A stretch of 64,000 nt of DNA from Tubulanus polymorphus (GCF_964204645.1 NC_134033.1:13580155-13644154); one strand, 5' to 3'. Positions 43,201 through 54,606 are shown, counted from the first letter of the stretch. Numbers and translations: made by a program. The notes: generated by a model from the sequence alone, not told the origin.

Positions 43201-45523
43201 CGAACAATCGTTGGTCCCAACGGAACGGTTCCTTCGTTAGTTCACTGCCGGGAACTGGAGTATGCATTGGTAAATTCAACTGGAAATCAACAAAACATGC
43301 TTCATTAATCCACCACCCGTGATGTAACGTTTTTCGACACCGTAAAAACCATTACAATAATCTTTGTAAACATTGATAGCTACGTAGTATGCGTTATTTA
43401 AGGGATTATGAATGTCACCACCAAGATTCGATCCCATGAACCCTAGATTGATGAGACCGGCAGCCAGTGGCTTGAACCACTCAGCCAACTTGAGCCTCCT
43501 GCAGCGAAAATGGGCCCCCTTTCAATCTTAGCTGGTCATCAATCTCGGGCTAGTGGTTAGAGTATCAGACCCTGGGTCCAGTTGTTCAAAATTTGGTTAA
43601 AATATCATGGTAACAACGAAATTCTAATTGTCACTATGTCAAATACAAAATGATAAACTCAAAGCACCTTTTGACTTTTGAGCAGCTGCAGCCCCTGTAC
43701 ATGAAATCATCAATCATTAATTGATATAAAGCTGCACAGTTTCCAAGAGGCTCGATAAGATTTCATAATAGTAGAACAATAAGCACACTCGAACGTGGTG
43801 AACGGATAATAAGATAAAAACCCACTATGTACAAATTAAAAGAATTTTAAAATCGAGAATCTATTTATTCAAACAATCTAAAATATAAAATACAAGACGT
43901 TTGGATCTCACCCTAGAGATCATCGTCAATTCTCGATTTTAAAATTCTCTTAATTTGTAAATAGTGGGTTTCTATCTTATTCATAATGGTCCCTGTTAAT
44001 GTGTAAGATAATTCTTCCTACCTCGGCCTGCACACCATTCATTCCGGTCAGTTTTCTACCATCAGTAATACAGATTATTACAGCCGGCTCCAGGAAATAC
44101 GGACATCTTCCCTACAAGAAAAAAAAAATGAAATCACTCAGGACCCTAATGAACAATTAAAAGCTTTCTGTCCCAAGAATTTCAACATTTTTTGTGTGAT
44201 GTTTACTTCAGATTTTCATTTTTCTTGTGTTTAAACATTTTCAAAACCTGTCTAATTGCAATAGAAAATTCCCTTTTTCCATATCACTCGTAGGAACCAA
44301 AAGCAAGCAGTTCATTTTACTTTGCTGGTTGTGGATGTTCCAAAGTGATTCCATGTTACTCTGGGTAATGTTTAATCATCCCTACCTGTCCATATGTGTC
44401 AATACCAGACTGCATCCTATTGACATTGAGCAGGTCGAAAGCATGTTTCAGTGAAGCGCCGAGGTTCGTCAGACCAACTGCTTGAAGATTTTTCAATTCA
44501 TTCGTAAATGCAGCATGACTTTCTTTCCAGCCAGCCTGAATATTAGATTTATTTATAATCAACCCACTAGGCCTAATTTTAACCAAAATTACCATGTAGT
44601 ATTAAGGCCTAGAAGGAAATATTTTAGTTAAATGTCATTAAGAAATTAAAATGATGGCTTTGTTTTTAGTTTAAAAATGAATTCAATTCATTAATTAAAA
44701 ATATTGGGAATTACACGAATTTTAAACTTAGTTTTTCATATCACTGAAAAAATTGTTTTTGTAGTTTTCATTAATTTCATCTATGTAATGAATACAGTAG
44801 GCCTACCATTCATTTCACAGTTCAGAATATCTAATTACAGGGTGGTAACAATGTTAACAAACGTTGAAAATTATCGAGGAGCAAAACGCATAATCGCTGA
44901 AGTTTGAAATGAAAAGGGTTAATCTTGTCATTTCGAAAAATCGATACTTCCTTTCCTATACATTAGTATGTATGATAGATTACCCCGAATGCACAGCGCT
45001 ATTAGGCGAGTGTCAAATATGGCGCACAGTGAATAGTACTGCAAAAGGAGAGCTCTTCGGTTATCGGCGTTAATCGCACCATTTCTGCGGGAATAACCGA
45101 CTAATTTACGCACCGAACTAACAAACGGATATGCGAGCTCGTATTCGTAAAGAAAATAACCGCGCTCATAAATAAATAAAGGAATAAATCCCGAATTTAC
45201 GACGCGGAATTTAAGATTTTTCGCAGTACCTTCACATTCAATGGCGGATCTTCGAACGTCAACAGCATATAACGATCCCATCTGCTGTTCAGTTGGTCCC
45301 TGGCCCGAAACTAAAAACCGACGAAAACGAAGATTATAACCATTTTAACCGATGAATAAAGCTATTTCGAAAATCGACTCATGAATTTTTAAGTTATATC
45401 GGGTTTATTTACCTTCATGAACGTTTCAACAGCCGCCTTGGCCGTGTCTAAATACGATGTACCCAAATACGTCCGCTGATTCATCGACGCACTCGTATCC
45501 AACAGGAATAAAATGATAGTCAT
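37222..45523 (-). CDS. INTS6: Integrator complex subunit 6
   Basis: Subunit of the nuclear Integrator complex (snRNA 3' processing, promoter-proximal termination, PP2A recruitment). Exons in gene order: 45523-45413, 45310-45230, 44535-44386, 44111-44022, 43279-43090, 42810-42688, 42604-42572, 42456-42245, 42039-41887, 41548-41416, 41321-41227, 41110-40917, 40525-40382, 40101-39861, 39020-38909, 38091-37849, 37490-37222; 2574 nt, 857 residues plus stop, close to the vertebrate length. N-terminal vWA domain starts LFLLDTSASMNQ, with the MIDAS-type DxSxS; then GSELTKEPFRWDQRLFGLVL, GHWPIPESFWPDP, PFDKYQLEPSPLTQYILERR, GNPFKVNK and NLMIDEADEAML. The C-terminal conserved block (CKEIRKPGRKYDKVF..EASRFKKHKLVELL) is the family's INTS6/SAGE1/DDX26B C-terminal region. 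The tail adds a Gly/Asn/Arg-rich extension. The 33-nt exon 42604-42572 is a microexon. Confidence 0.96.
38208..38334. mobile_element. Foldback MITE family B
   Basis: GGCTGCAGTTACTCAAAAGTTG mirrors TATTTTTGAGTTACTGCAGCCC; key parts shared with 24693-24833. In INTS6 intron 15. Confidence 0.55.
38345..38495. mobile_element. Foldback related to 20807-20966
   Basis: On the minus strand it reads CTAATGAAGCTACT..AGTAGTGAAAGCTCGTACTC, the same order as CTGATGAAGC..GCGAAAGCTCGTGCG in 20807-20966. The arms are less perfect. Confidence 0.45.
39018..39735. repeat. 39-bp satellite in a duplicated array, INTS6 intron 14
   Basis: Unit of 39 bp containing CCACAGTTGTGTGGGTTTAA. Two blocks (39018-39340 and 39341-39735) each begin with the same ~90-bp lead (ATTCTGCAAYACGATAGATACA..), so the array and its flank were duplicated together. 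39 bp equals 13 codons, which explains the long open frame across it on the minus strand; it is not coding. Single related units occur at about 1008-1075 and 53775-53862. Confidence 0.9.
40588..40876. mobile_element. MITE family C copy
   Basis: Ends AGTGGCCACTTTACGCCC and AGTGGCGCCACCCTG with internal CCCCGAG/CAGGTTTTTG words as in other copies. In INTS6 intron 12. Confidence 0.5.
41709..41873. mobile_element. TIR element with CCCTGATATACTG ends
   Basis: CAAACCCTGATATACTACTC mirrors GTGGCAGTATATCAGGGGTTG; an internal half copy (GGCGGTATATCAGG) is also present. In INTS6 intron 9. Confidence 0.5.
43424..43505 (-). mobile_element. tRNA-derived SINE fragment
   Basis: On the minus strand TTGGCTGAGTGGTTCAAGCC (A-box region) is followed by GGCTGCCGGTCTCATCAATC and B-box-like GGGATCGAATCTTGG, colinear with 6041-6122. 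The 3' half is missing. Confidence 0.55.
43574..43699. mobile_element. Foldback MITE family B, diverged copy
   Basis: GTCCAGTTGTTCAAAATTTGG mirrors CTTTTGAGCAGCTGCAGCCCC; shares AATTCTAATTGTCACTATGTC with its relatives. In INTS6 intron 4. Confidence 0.5.
43808..43980. mobile_element. Long foldback with hammerhead-like centre
   Basis: Inverted arms of 53 bp (43808-43860 and 43928-43980), nearly perfect, share ACAAATTAARAGAATTTTAA. The centre (43897-43927) on the minus strand reads GATGATCTCTAGGGTGAGATC then CAAACGTC: a perfect GATCTC/GAGATC stem between words close to the hammerhead core. In INTS6 intron 4. Confidence 0.55.
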
Positions 45524-46894
45524 TTTGACAAGGAGAGTTTTTGCTTTCGATTGAACGTAAAAATAGAGTTTTTAAACGCCTAGGGAGCCCACACGGGGCT
45601 CGTAAAGTCCCCTAGTTCCTCTCAGGTAGCCATTGTCTAGCCACCTTTCTCAGCGGCTAACACGCCACAAGCCGCGGTCATGTGATCAGTCCGCCATTAC
45701 TCGACAGCCCGGGAGCATTAGATATTTGTATTTCATTGAGCGCTTCAGCTCAACAGAGTTTCATAAAACTAGTTATGCTCCCTGTTACGGGCGCATTCAG
45801 ATAATTCAGACCCAATGCACTTAGTATCGACCAAAATATTTCAAGCACAATAAATGCTCCCTTGTTTTTGTGCGCAGCTTGGCGCGAAATCCGGTTTCAC
45901 GAATGGGGTGAACATTACAGCTTAATCTGTGCGGATCGAATAAAAACATTTCCTCCAAATTCTCTTTTTCCTGGTTTATCCATTCTGTGTTTGGGTCTCT
46001 CTTGTTTGCCTCTTGTGGATAAGCTCACTGTATTCTTAATCACGACTGAACATATCAATACGTAGTTTTTGAAAAAAATATGACTGAGTGTGGATGTGAC
46101 CTGGGCGATGAACCCAGTGGCCGGGTATAATGCGAACAGCTTGGTTTAGACCGTTTCTGAAGTTTAACGTATATGCATAAAGAATGAGTTTCGTTTGCCT
46201 GATAAACATGAGACTAGATGACTGTAGTGTCGTGTTGCATAAATATCTATATTTATTGAACAACCAGGTGTTATTATTATATCAAATATATGTATTACAC
46301 ATTTTGCCTTCCACCATCGAGTATTAACCTCAAATATTATCATAACGTTAACATACGGATATTGTTACCGTATAAAGGTACCGGACTGAGCTTCGTTCCC
46401 AGTACTGCTATCGTCAGGGTGCTATGGTTAACGTGTCAATTTTGGTATTCCAGACTGAAACGTTAATTCCTCATTTTCATTCATCGACCATTAATCACGA
46501 ATAGGAGCAAAAGGAGCAAAATCGCATTGTTAAAAAAGTAATAGGAGAGAATGATCGCTTCCGACAACATCGGCGAATACCAGTGGATCGAGTGTGAACA
46601 AATATATCGCTCTTCCAGGCGATGGTCACAGTGATGAATGGAAATTATCGCAGATTCTTGAGCCAGTTACATTGTCAATCCAGCCCACCTCCCGAACAAC
46701 TTGAGACTATCTCAAGGACACTATTAGAACCAGTCCCACGGCTATATTCACCAAGAACTTTTGAGTGTCTGATGTAAGACTGGAATCGTAGAGCCATCAT
46801 CACTTCGATCAGGACTTGGTGGAGATTACGCAGACTGATTCCCTTGGAAAAGATTATTGCACACCGTTTATGATAGACCCGTACTAGAAGGAGT
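45524..46894. other. INTS6 promoter side and BIVM-like 3' side
   Basis: No convincing exon. A candidate poly(A) signal for the BIVM-like gene on the minus strand lies at 46252-46257 (AATAAA in reverse complement). Confidence 0.45.
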
Positions 46895-48316
46895 TTAAAG
46901 TTTTTGGAATGCTAAAATGCAATGAACATTTCCGACGATATAGTTGGCAGTCTTGCGCTTCTGAATTCCCAATTCGAGAGCTCGAATATCTATATATTCC
47001 GGATTTTCGTAGCTTAAATCACGACAAATATCAGTCCATCTACAAATACAGATATGGGATATTGATATCTCAAGTTCAAATATGTTTCAGGAAAAAGTAG
47101 AAATGTCGGTTAACTAAAGATTGAACAATGTTAAATAAACTTACTTTTTGCAGTGAATTCCCTCTCGTTTCATGCTCGATTCACCGAGTAAAATCTGCGT
47201 CTCACATTCTTCGGTCACGTTCATATCACATCTATATGTTTTAAGGAAGACATGTGACATTCAATTGATGTAACACAAGGAATCTAACTCAAATTGTGGT
47301 GAAGTTCAAGTACCGGTAAATAAAGGTCAATGACTCGATCTTGTAAGTAAACTGCCTTATGTTTGATGTATTTGACCAATCACCAGTCGGTTTTTTACCT
47401 TATTATGCTTCGGAGGGCTCGAAAGGTGTGTCTTCATAGCCTATCAAATCCATGTAATGTCTTTCTGCGTGGTATATGAAAGCCATATCAGGTGACTTTA
47501 ATCCGCTTTTAATGACTTTCAATACCTCCCCTCGTTTCACTCCTAAGGTGCTATTTCTACCGAGTAGTTTATAGAGAAAGAACCCGCGTCCACGAACCTC
47601 GAAATGCCTGCATAACTCATCAAACCAGCTACAAACAATAAAAAAAAAGAAGAACATGTACACATTCAATCAATGATTCCACCTGTGGCAATCGAGGATC
47701 CGCTAGGTGAGTTCGAGCGATTGCGTACCTCAAAACTTTCTCATTGCTAGCAAACAATTGAAACGGAACTTCGGTAAATGGTGATTTCATTCCTAGAATT
47801 ACCATAACTCGTTCCTGACTAATCGGCGCGAGTCTGCAATAAAAATCAACGATACACGGCTATTTTTTGTTGTTGACAAAAACTTATATTTGGTCGAGAC
47901 CATGATAAATCCATTAATCCCTCGCTTTGCGGAATATAAAAATGCAAAAAATGAACTAACCTGCCTTCACCTAATGTCGAAAAAAGGAAATTCCAAATAC
48001 CGGTTAAAGCAGCGAGACCACAGTTGCGAGCGTACTGCGGGCGACTTACACAATACCTGTAAAGCGACATGACCCAAACTTTTAGTTTTAAAATCAGTTC
48101 ATTTTCTATTAATTCGACTCGACTCCTTAAAAATGTTTTTTCTTCTAAATTCAGCGAGCTTCTCTTCAAATAATGTGTCATCTCTCATCATACCATCAGC
48201 ACGAATCTGGACACACGCTTTCATATAATAGCTTTGGCTATAGGTTGAACTCACCATCTCTTAATGTTAAAGTATTTCCTTTGTTTACAGATATCAGCTT
48301 GCGTAGTTTTCTCAAT
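46895..48316 (-). pseudogene. BIVM-like: BIVM-like gene with an apparent frame break
   Basis: Homologous by eye to BIVM, a widely conserved animal protein without established function. Exons in gene order: 48316-48255 (ends ADICKQRKYFNIKRW), 48056-47961 (YCVSRPQYARNCGLAALTG.. FSTLGEG), 47833-47729 (RLAPISQERVMVILGMKSPF), 47628-47403 or 47399 (WFDELCRHFEVRGRGFFLYK ..AFIYHAERHYMDLIGYEDTP), 47231-47145 (ILLGESSMKREGIHCKK), 47039-46895 (WTDICRDLSYENPEYIDIRA ..GNVHCILAFQKL, stop). The last two exons match the family segment that normally follows the IGFEATP-type region. Yet the 47628 exon runs into two TAA codons (47405-47400) just before its only donor, and that donor is out of phase with the next exon. 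A one-base indel would explain both. It may be a real pseudogenising change, an assembly error, or two separate products. The N-terminus is not resolved. Confidence 0.7.
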
Positions 48317-48960
48317 CTGTGGCAGTTTGTAAGGTCTATACAATGTCTGGAAAATTTCCGATACAAATTTTAGAGAAACAAAATGAATACCAAACACGTG
48401 GGTTTAATTTGAGACTGGACGACCCGTGTTTGACTCAGATCCAGGGGGAATTGAGAAACTTGTAACGCATTTTTCTATTTCGTTAACTAGGATAATTGGT
48501 GCATTTCATTGCCCCTAATATCGTCTTTTGGATATCAAAGTGCTCTTCTGGGATGTAACAAGTTTTCAAAACTGCCTCAGTGCGGGAGTGCCTTTTTGGA
48601 CACCTAAATGTCCTTTTGGGATGCGGCAAGTCCCTCAAAAATTGGCACCTGGACCCGACCCTGAGATCAACCTAACATTGACTCAATGGATGACAAAATA
48701 CATTTTCTTGCAATCAAATTCGGTAATATACATTTTATGTACAATATACCTTAGTGTCCTGGTTGTGATGATGGACGTTCAATTTCAACGCTCGCCGCCG
48801 TTCAAAACACTGTAAAGATTTACTCTTTTCGTTTCGACCTATTGTCAAGAACAAATAGCACATTCCATATTCAACGAAGAAATAAAAGGAGAAAATTAAA
48901 ATGATTGAAATCGATGGAATTTTCGAAACTAATGGAGAAACAGCCTCACGTTTTGTTCTG

Positions 48961-49203
48961 TATCTACAGCGAGCGGATTTAAAACTGGATGAATTCCACC
49001 ATAATGCATCCTGCCCATTCCTTTCCTCGCTCGCTCGCTCATTTGTGTCGTCAACACTAACATCCTCGACATCAGCGACAATGCCTACCCCGCTGTCTAG
49101 TGCCGTAGTGCTGCATTTTTCATCGGTAAACACTGACATCACAGCCATCGTCTGCGTCGAAACGGTGGCCGTTCCTGTTTTTGACTTCGTCGGTCGGCGA
49201 TAA
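48961..49203 (-). CDS. Possible N-terminal exon of the BIVM-like gene
   Basis: The minus strand is open with MAVMSVFTDEKCSTTALDSG, an acidic stretch DVSVDDTNERASEE, then ALWWNSSSFKSARCRYRTK before a GTGAGG donor-like site (about 48957). Composition resembles the low-complexity N-terminal part of BIVM proteins, but the donor phase does not fit the assigned next exon, so an intermediate exon or another gene is possible. Confidence 0.3.
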
Positions 49204-50172
49204 CAAAACAGAATGGTCAACCATGAAAACAAATTCGAAATAAAACTTTTTACGCACATTCGACTATTCCAACGAATCAAGAACTCGAAAAAGTCGCGTT
49301 ACACATTACGAAACTACAAGTGGAAAATGCTGGTCATGTTTCCTGCGCAGTGTCGTCGCCGCATGTTCCTTTTTGCAAAACTTGTCTAATCGTACCATGT
49401 ACGTACCCGTACAAGTTCGGGTTATTGTGTATAGTTTCGACCTACGAGCGTTAATCTCAACATAATTGCTCGTATAGTTTCGACTAGGCCACGGTCGCCG
49501 CCGCACGCATAGGCAGAACTTTTTTAAACTATGAGCAGGGAAGTGTGATGAGTCACACTTCCCTGCTATGAGCGACATACTAAGCCTTTTTGGGAGGGAA
49601 TCGTCGTCCGTGAATTTGAATAAAATCGACCAAGAAAAATACATCTGATAAATTTACACTTTTTATTCGAATATCATCCAGAACACTATTCGGGCCGCGT
49701 AGTTTCTCGTCATCTTCAGATGATGGCATGCTTGTTTTACGTAAGGCAGCAACAGTACGTATATATAGTATATATACCTCAAGACGCTATCTCTTATTTA
49801 GATGATGTGTCGTTTCATTTGGGGTCGTGAGTGGCAGGATCGTCGCGCTCTGGTTTCGCGGAACTGGTTACCGAATCTACCGTATAGGCACCGCTTTTTT
49901 ATCATTATCAATTGCAAATTCTCAAGATGTTTGCCATTAACGGAGGAGAGCCAACCCGCCCAAAACCCCAACCAAAGCGACTCGTGAAATGAACGCTTGT
50001 TTCTAGATTGACCTTAGACTCGGAATTCCAAAGGTTAATATTCCGATGTAAAGATGAAAGAGAAATATCCTTCCTATATATTTAGATGCCAAAATCACGT
50101 TGGGCAAGCCCCCTCCCTGTAGTATATATACATCACTGTACCTATATCAATAGATTGCCCGTCCAAATTCTT
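49204..50172. other. Spacer
   Basis: No gene seen. Contains the perfect hairpin 49534-49567 and, on the minus strand, a possible poly(A) word for the Gly/Met-rich gene (AATAAA in reverse complement at 49662-49667). Confidence 0.5.
49534..49567. repeat. Perfect 15-bp inverted repeat, 4-nt loop
   Basis: AGCAGGGAAGTGTGA and its exact mirror TCACACTTCCCTGCT around TGAG. ATGAGC is present at both outer borders (49531-49536 and 49568-49573 region), as if a short duplication flanks it. It could be a tiny foldback element or a chance palindrome. Confidence 0.6.
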
Positions 50173-51131
50173 TTAGCCATAGTAACCTCCCATACCTCCC
50201 ATACCCATACCTCCCATTCCCGAACCTCCCATACCTCCCATACCCATACCTCCCATACCTCCCATACCTCCCATTCTCATACCTCCCATACCCATGCCTC
50301 CCATTCTTCCACCACCCATACCCATGCCTCCCATTCTTCCACCACCCATACCGCCCATATTGCGTTTAAGTTTCATACGGTAAATATTTCCATTACCAAG
50401 TTTCATGCTATTCATGTGATGACCTCCTGCCATACCTCCTCCCATACCTCCTCGCATACCTCCTCCCATACCTCCTCGCATGCCACCGCCGCCCATCATG
50501 GGCATCATCTGACCACCCATACCTCCTCTCATCATGGGCATCATACCACCTGGAAGACAGACAAAATCATGAACATGCGACTTTATGGGCGGACACCAAT
50601 AAACATTTGTTTACCGTCATAGTTTGCTATTGTCCGGGAACAGGACTTGGCAAAAATACGTACAAACTTGGCCCGGTTTTATAGATCGCGGTATAACCTT
50701 TAACCCGGAGGCTAACTAAATTGAAAATGAATTAAGTTAGCCCCCGGGTTAAAGGTAATACCAGTCTGTATCGGCCCCTGGGGTATACTGAGAGTTATCA
50801 AGATAATCACTGCCTCCGATAGACCTAACTTCAAAGATGGTCGACACTGTGAAATACGTTTGGTTATTAGCTCCTCGATTAACTGTCTATGGGAACTTCC
50901 GATCTGTCATTATGTTTGCCCGGATTGCCGTGGTGCACTGACGTTGCAATGTGCAAAGAAACACGACTATGGAGGAGCCTACCCGGTCACAAAAATATAC
51001 AAGTTCACCGCGATACAGGCGCAAAAATATATAGTATTTTTATACAGGTTTATCATACATACCATAAGCCAGCGCGACTAATGCCAATAACACCACACAA
51101 ATTTTCATATTCATTTTATCGTTTTTGTTTT
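50173..51131 (-). CDS. Secreted Gly/Met-rich repetitive protein
   Basis: Coding exons 51114-51063 (within exon 51131-51063) and 50549-50173 join in frame to 142 residues plus stop. The first exon encodes a signal peptide, MNMKICVVLLALVALAYG, with a typical small-residue cleavage site (ALA). The mature chain is dominated by Gly and Met in GGM/GMGGM repeats (e.g. MGGMGMGGMRMGGMGG), interrupted once by a basic block (HHMNSMKLGNGNIYRMKLKR), and ends GGYYG. It has no Cys and no known enzyme domain. Such composition is seen in extracellular structural proteins, including some methionine- or glycine-rich shell and cuticle proteins; that role is inference. Splice support: acceptor TTCCTTTTCAG|AAAAC before the ATG, donor TATG|GTATGT, acceptor GTCTTCCAG|GTGG. 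A longer Ser/Thr/His ORF on the opposite strand is its shadow. Confidence 0.75.
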
Positions 51132-51302
51132 CTGAAAAGGAAATTCAGAGAATACATGTTTAGATTCGATAATCAAGAATGGTGACATTCCAAACAACGA
51201 AGAATTTGAATTTTTTACCCAGTATACTAGAACACGTGCATTACGCCGAACAGAATGTGTGAATAAAAAAAAATCCAACAGAAAAATGTCATTTTCACTT
51301 AC

Positions 51303-51352
51303 TGTATTGCGGCGATAACTTCGCTCAGTCCTCTGCGAGACAGGAGAATTGT
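51303..51352 (-). promoter_or_regulatory. Probable first exon and TATA box of the Gly/Met-rich gene
   Basis: A donor CAATACA|GTAAGTG lies at 51303/51302. About 30 bp above the inferred start (near 51352) the minus strand has GATAAAAA (51384-51377), in the place and orientation of a TATA box. The exon would be non-coding and splice to 51131. Confidence 0.45.
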
Positions 51353-53778
51353 GACCAGCAGCAAAACGGCAGCGGGTTTTTATCGCGAATGGTTTACGTA
51401 TATCGCGTCATGTACAGATGTTACAACGCTGGCACGTGCGACCAGGCCCCCGATAATGCCCAAACATAATTCACAAATCTTCCAGAACAAACTCTAAACT
51501 TGAAAACATTACAAAAACGTGGTGTTGTCGTCGTTCAGCCCAAATCAAAAACTTAAAGAAAAACATTTATGGAATATATTATAGAATATGTGGAGATAAT
51601 ATTCATTCATTCAAAGGCGAGTTCAAATTAATTTGCAAAGCGGACGCAGGGCTGCAGTTTCTTGCGCCCACAGAGCTATGCTCAACTCATCCAGGACATC
51701 TTTAATTCATCCACACGAACAAAGCCTCACAATCAGCGAGGGCCATGGAAAACTCGTAGTCAAAGGCCCAAAACACGACAGAAAAGAAAGGGCAGTCCTG
51801 GGATCAAGGGCCAGCCGAGGCAGCAAGCAGTTCCCATAGAAATCTCTGGAATGATGTACACCCGAAAGGATGCAATTTCCGAGGATTAGCTTCAAAATTG
51901 CGGGTTTAATTTGACGAACTCCGCCTTGAGTAACGGACAACCTCATGTTGCTGAAAGCAGGGCCTGGACCAACGATACCCCCTAAACTAAATCTGCCCCG
52001 GAAAAGTAACAATTAGGACTTATATTTCCCTGATTTAACATCGATGCCTGGCATGGTCGGGGATATGTTGTTTTAACATCTATTGCCGGTCAGACAGTCA
52101 TTCTTGATCCGCTCCTTTCACATCCCACATTCAACAACGACTAAACTAATTTCAGCAATAAATATATAAGTTTTATTTCCGTACTCAGCAAATATCATAT
52201 ACATAAATAAATAAACAAAAAAAAAACAACAGTAGAAATGGATAATAGATAGTGAGTGAATTATAGAGGGTTTATATACTGTAGAATAATGGACGTTTCA
52301 TTTCAGAGGAATGTTTCACATGATCACAACGTTTAGACAGGAAATAAAATCCCGAAGATTCCAGTTGGTCCGTTAACGAGAGATATGGACAAAACTGACC
52401 ATCTTTTTCTGTTCCAGTTACGCCGCATTCAAGGGGCACGAATTCCACGAATTTCAAAAATAATTGCACCCTCAAAAAGAGTTATTGATATATACGTTCA
52501 ATAATCTAAAATGGAATGTTCTGAAAAATACATTGGAGGGATTGTTAGTCGGAATACTAGCCCCGAAATTAGAGTCGAATAGATTTGGTATTTCAACAAG
52601 GTAAATGAAGTTTTTACAAAGAAAGGTTGAACCTAGCTCGTATCATAAAACTTGCAGACGTGCGTTTAAAGCTTGCACTGATGATGCACCACTCGGCGCA
52701 ACTAAATTGAATTCTAAATATTTCAGCCTTTTCCAATGAGAAAAACTATCTACGACTATTTCGTATCGAAATCAGGTCGATTCAAAGTATAGTTATTGCA
52801 CTTTTTAATCTGAAAAGGAATATTGTTTCCGACACATGTTTCGATTTACTCGTATAGGATTTAGGACGGTTTATTAGAAATACTATCAATCTTAGTCGGA
52901 ATATGAACCGGGTGTTGATTCAACACGCGCGTGTCGTGGTGCCGTGTTTAAAATCACGTTCATGTTCAGACGACAGGTGCGCTTAATAGCAATCGTAAAT
53001 AACGCGCTGACTTTGATTAAGCGGTCAGCAATACACACCCACGTAATAGCCATAAATTCATGAATTCTCAATTTCAGCTGATACAAACACTATAAGGGAA
53101 TTCGAGGACAAATTGAACGTTGAAATGAGTTTTAATATAGTTAGTACACGCAAATATTTGATTGCAGGGCCATCCCTAGCATTTGCATTCTTATGAGGGG
53201 ACGGGGCCAGGCAGAGAAACCCGAAATGGGCAGTTAGGATATAACAACGATATTTGCAATAAGGGCTTTTTCAAAATTCCTGGGGGGGGGGGGGGCAAGT
53301 ACGGCCCTAGATTGCAATCGCTAGCTAGACTTAAGAATTGTTCCAAGAATTTCGACCAAAATTAGAATAATATTGTATCGTATTGCACGATTGTTAAATA
53401 ATTAACATAATTTACGATGATAATAAGTAATATTCATTAGGTATATTGGTATAAACTATGTTTATACAAAGATGGCCGGATACAAGATTGCTTGAGATAA
53501 TGATAACTATATATATATATATATATATGTAGATGCAGGTGTTTTAATACAATGCATGAAAAATTCTGTGAAAATAAAAAATATCGGCCTCCAAGCTCCA
53601 CACGTTGATTTGGGCTGAAATTTGACTCACGGTTGGAATCATTGAAATGAACATATTTTAACAGTTAAGCCCATTTCAATGGAGGTCTTGTAGCCATGTG
53701 ATTTTTGGAGCCTTATTTGCCATATTGGTTAGCAAACTCACAATACGTGATTTAACTGCAGTTTGTAAAAACCCTGAA

Positions 53779-53862
53779 ACCAGTTCCACAGTTGTGATTT
53801 AAAATCAGTTCATTTTCAATGTTTTAACTCGTGAGTCAAATATAACCCAAAACTGTGGAACT
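53779..53862. mobile_element. Foldback repeat with GTTCCACAGTT ends
   Basis: CCAGTTCCACAGTTGTGATT at the left mirrors AACCCAAAACTGTGGAACTGG at the right (key part ACTGTGGAACTGG). The left end equals the unit of the 39-bp satellite at 39018-39735, which links the satellite to a mobile foldback. Confidence 0.55.
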
Positions 53863-54606
53863 GGATCTTCTGTTGCTCTAGCACTGGTCGGCAAACAAAT
53901 TATGACATCACAATCAAGACCTCCATAGACAATCGTGGAACTGAGTGTCAGGGTGTCAAGGTCACAGAGCAGTTTACGTAAACAACTCTCACTCGGCCTA
54001 AACACCTAAGCCTTTCTTACTTAACACAGAACACTTAAAACTCTAAATTTTTCTGACCCAATATACAAAGTGCCAGATACAAAACATCGAACTAAAGGAT
54101 ATCGTTGGACTGAGATCCAACTCGAGATATATCTACCTTCCTACTGTCATTTGAGTTAAAATTCATATAAATTTGAGTTACGCAAAATCCTACTAAACTA
54201 TAATGTACTTAATTATACTGAATTAAGAGATTTCAAACTTTCAAGTTTCAAAATTCGTTTGCTAAACCAACGCCCCCTACAGGTCACAAATATTAAAAGT
54301 GCTTTATCATATATTTATACATAATAGTAATATTTAAATCATGATAACTACAATATCAATAATAATAATAATAATCATAATAATAGGCTATTTACAGACG
54401 ATTTGTAAATGTGTAAAAATTTCATTGGAAAAATTTCAGATTGCCGCCTCAACAATGAGATCGAGGGGTTAGATATGAAAAACTTATAACAGATCTTGAA
54501 GTACACTGCCCTCTATTATTGTTCTGTTTAACTACAATTTTATAATTTCATGTCGTTTAATAAAGGGAAATCAGTAACAATCGGTTTATCTGTTGTTTCT
54601 GTTAAG

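Noticed and set aside
50086-50622. 178-codon Ser/Thr/His-rich frame on the plus strand
   Set aside because: It is antisense to the Gly/Met-rich gene, which has a signal peptide, good splice sites and a promoter; repeated SHTSHT is the mirror of the GGMGGM codons.
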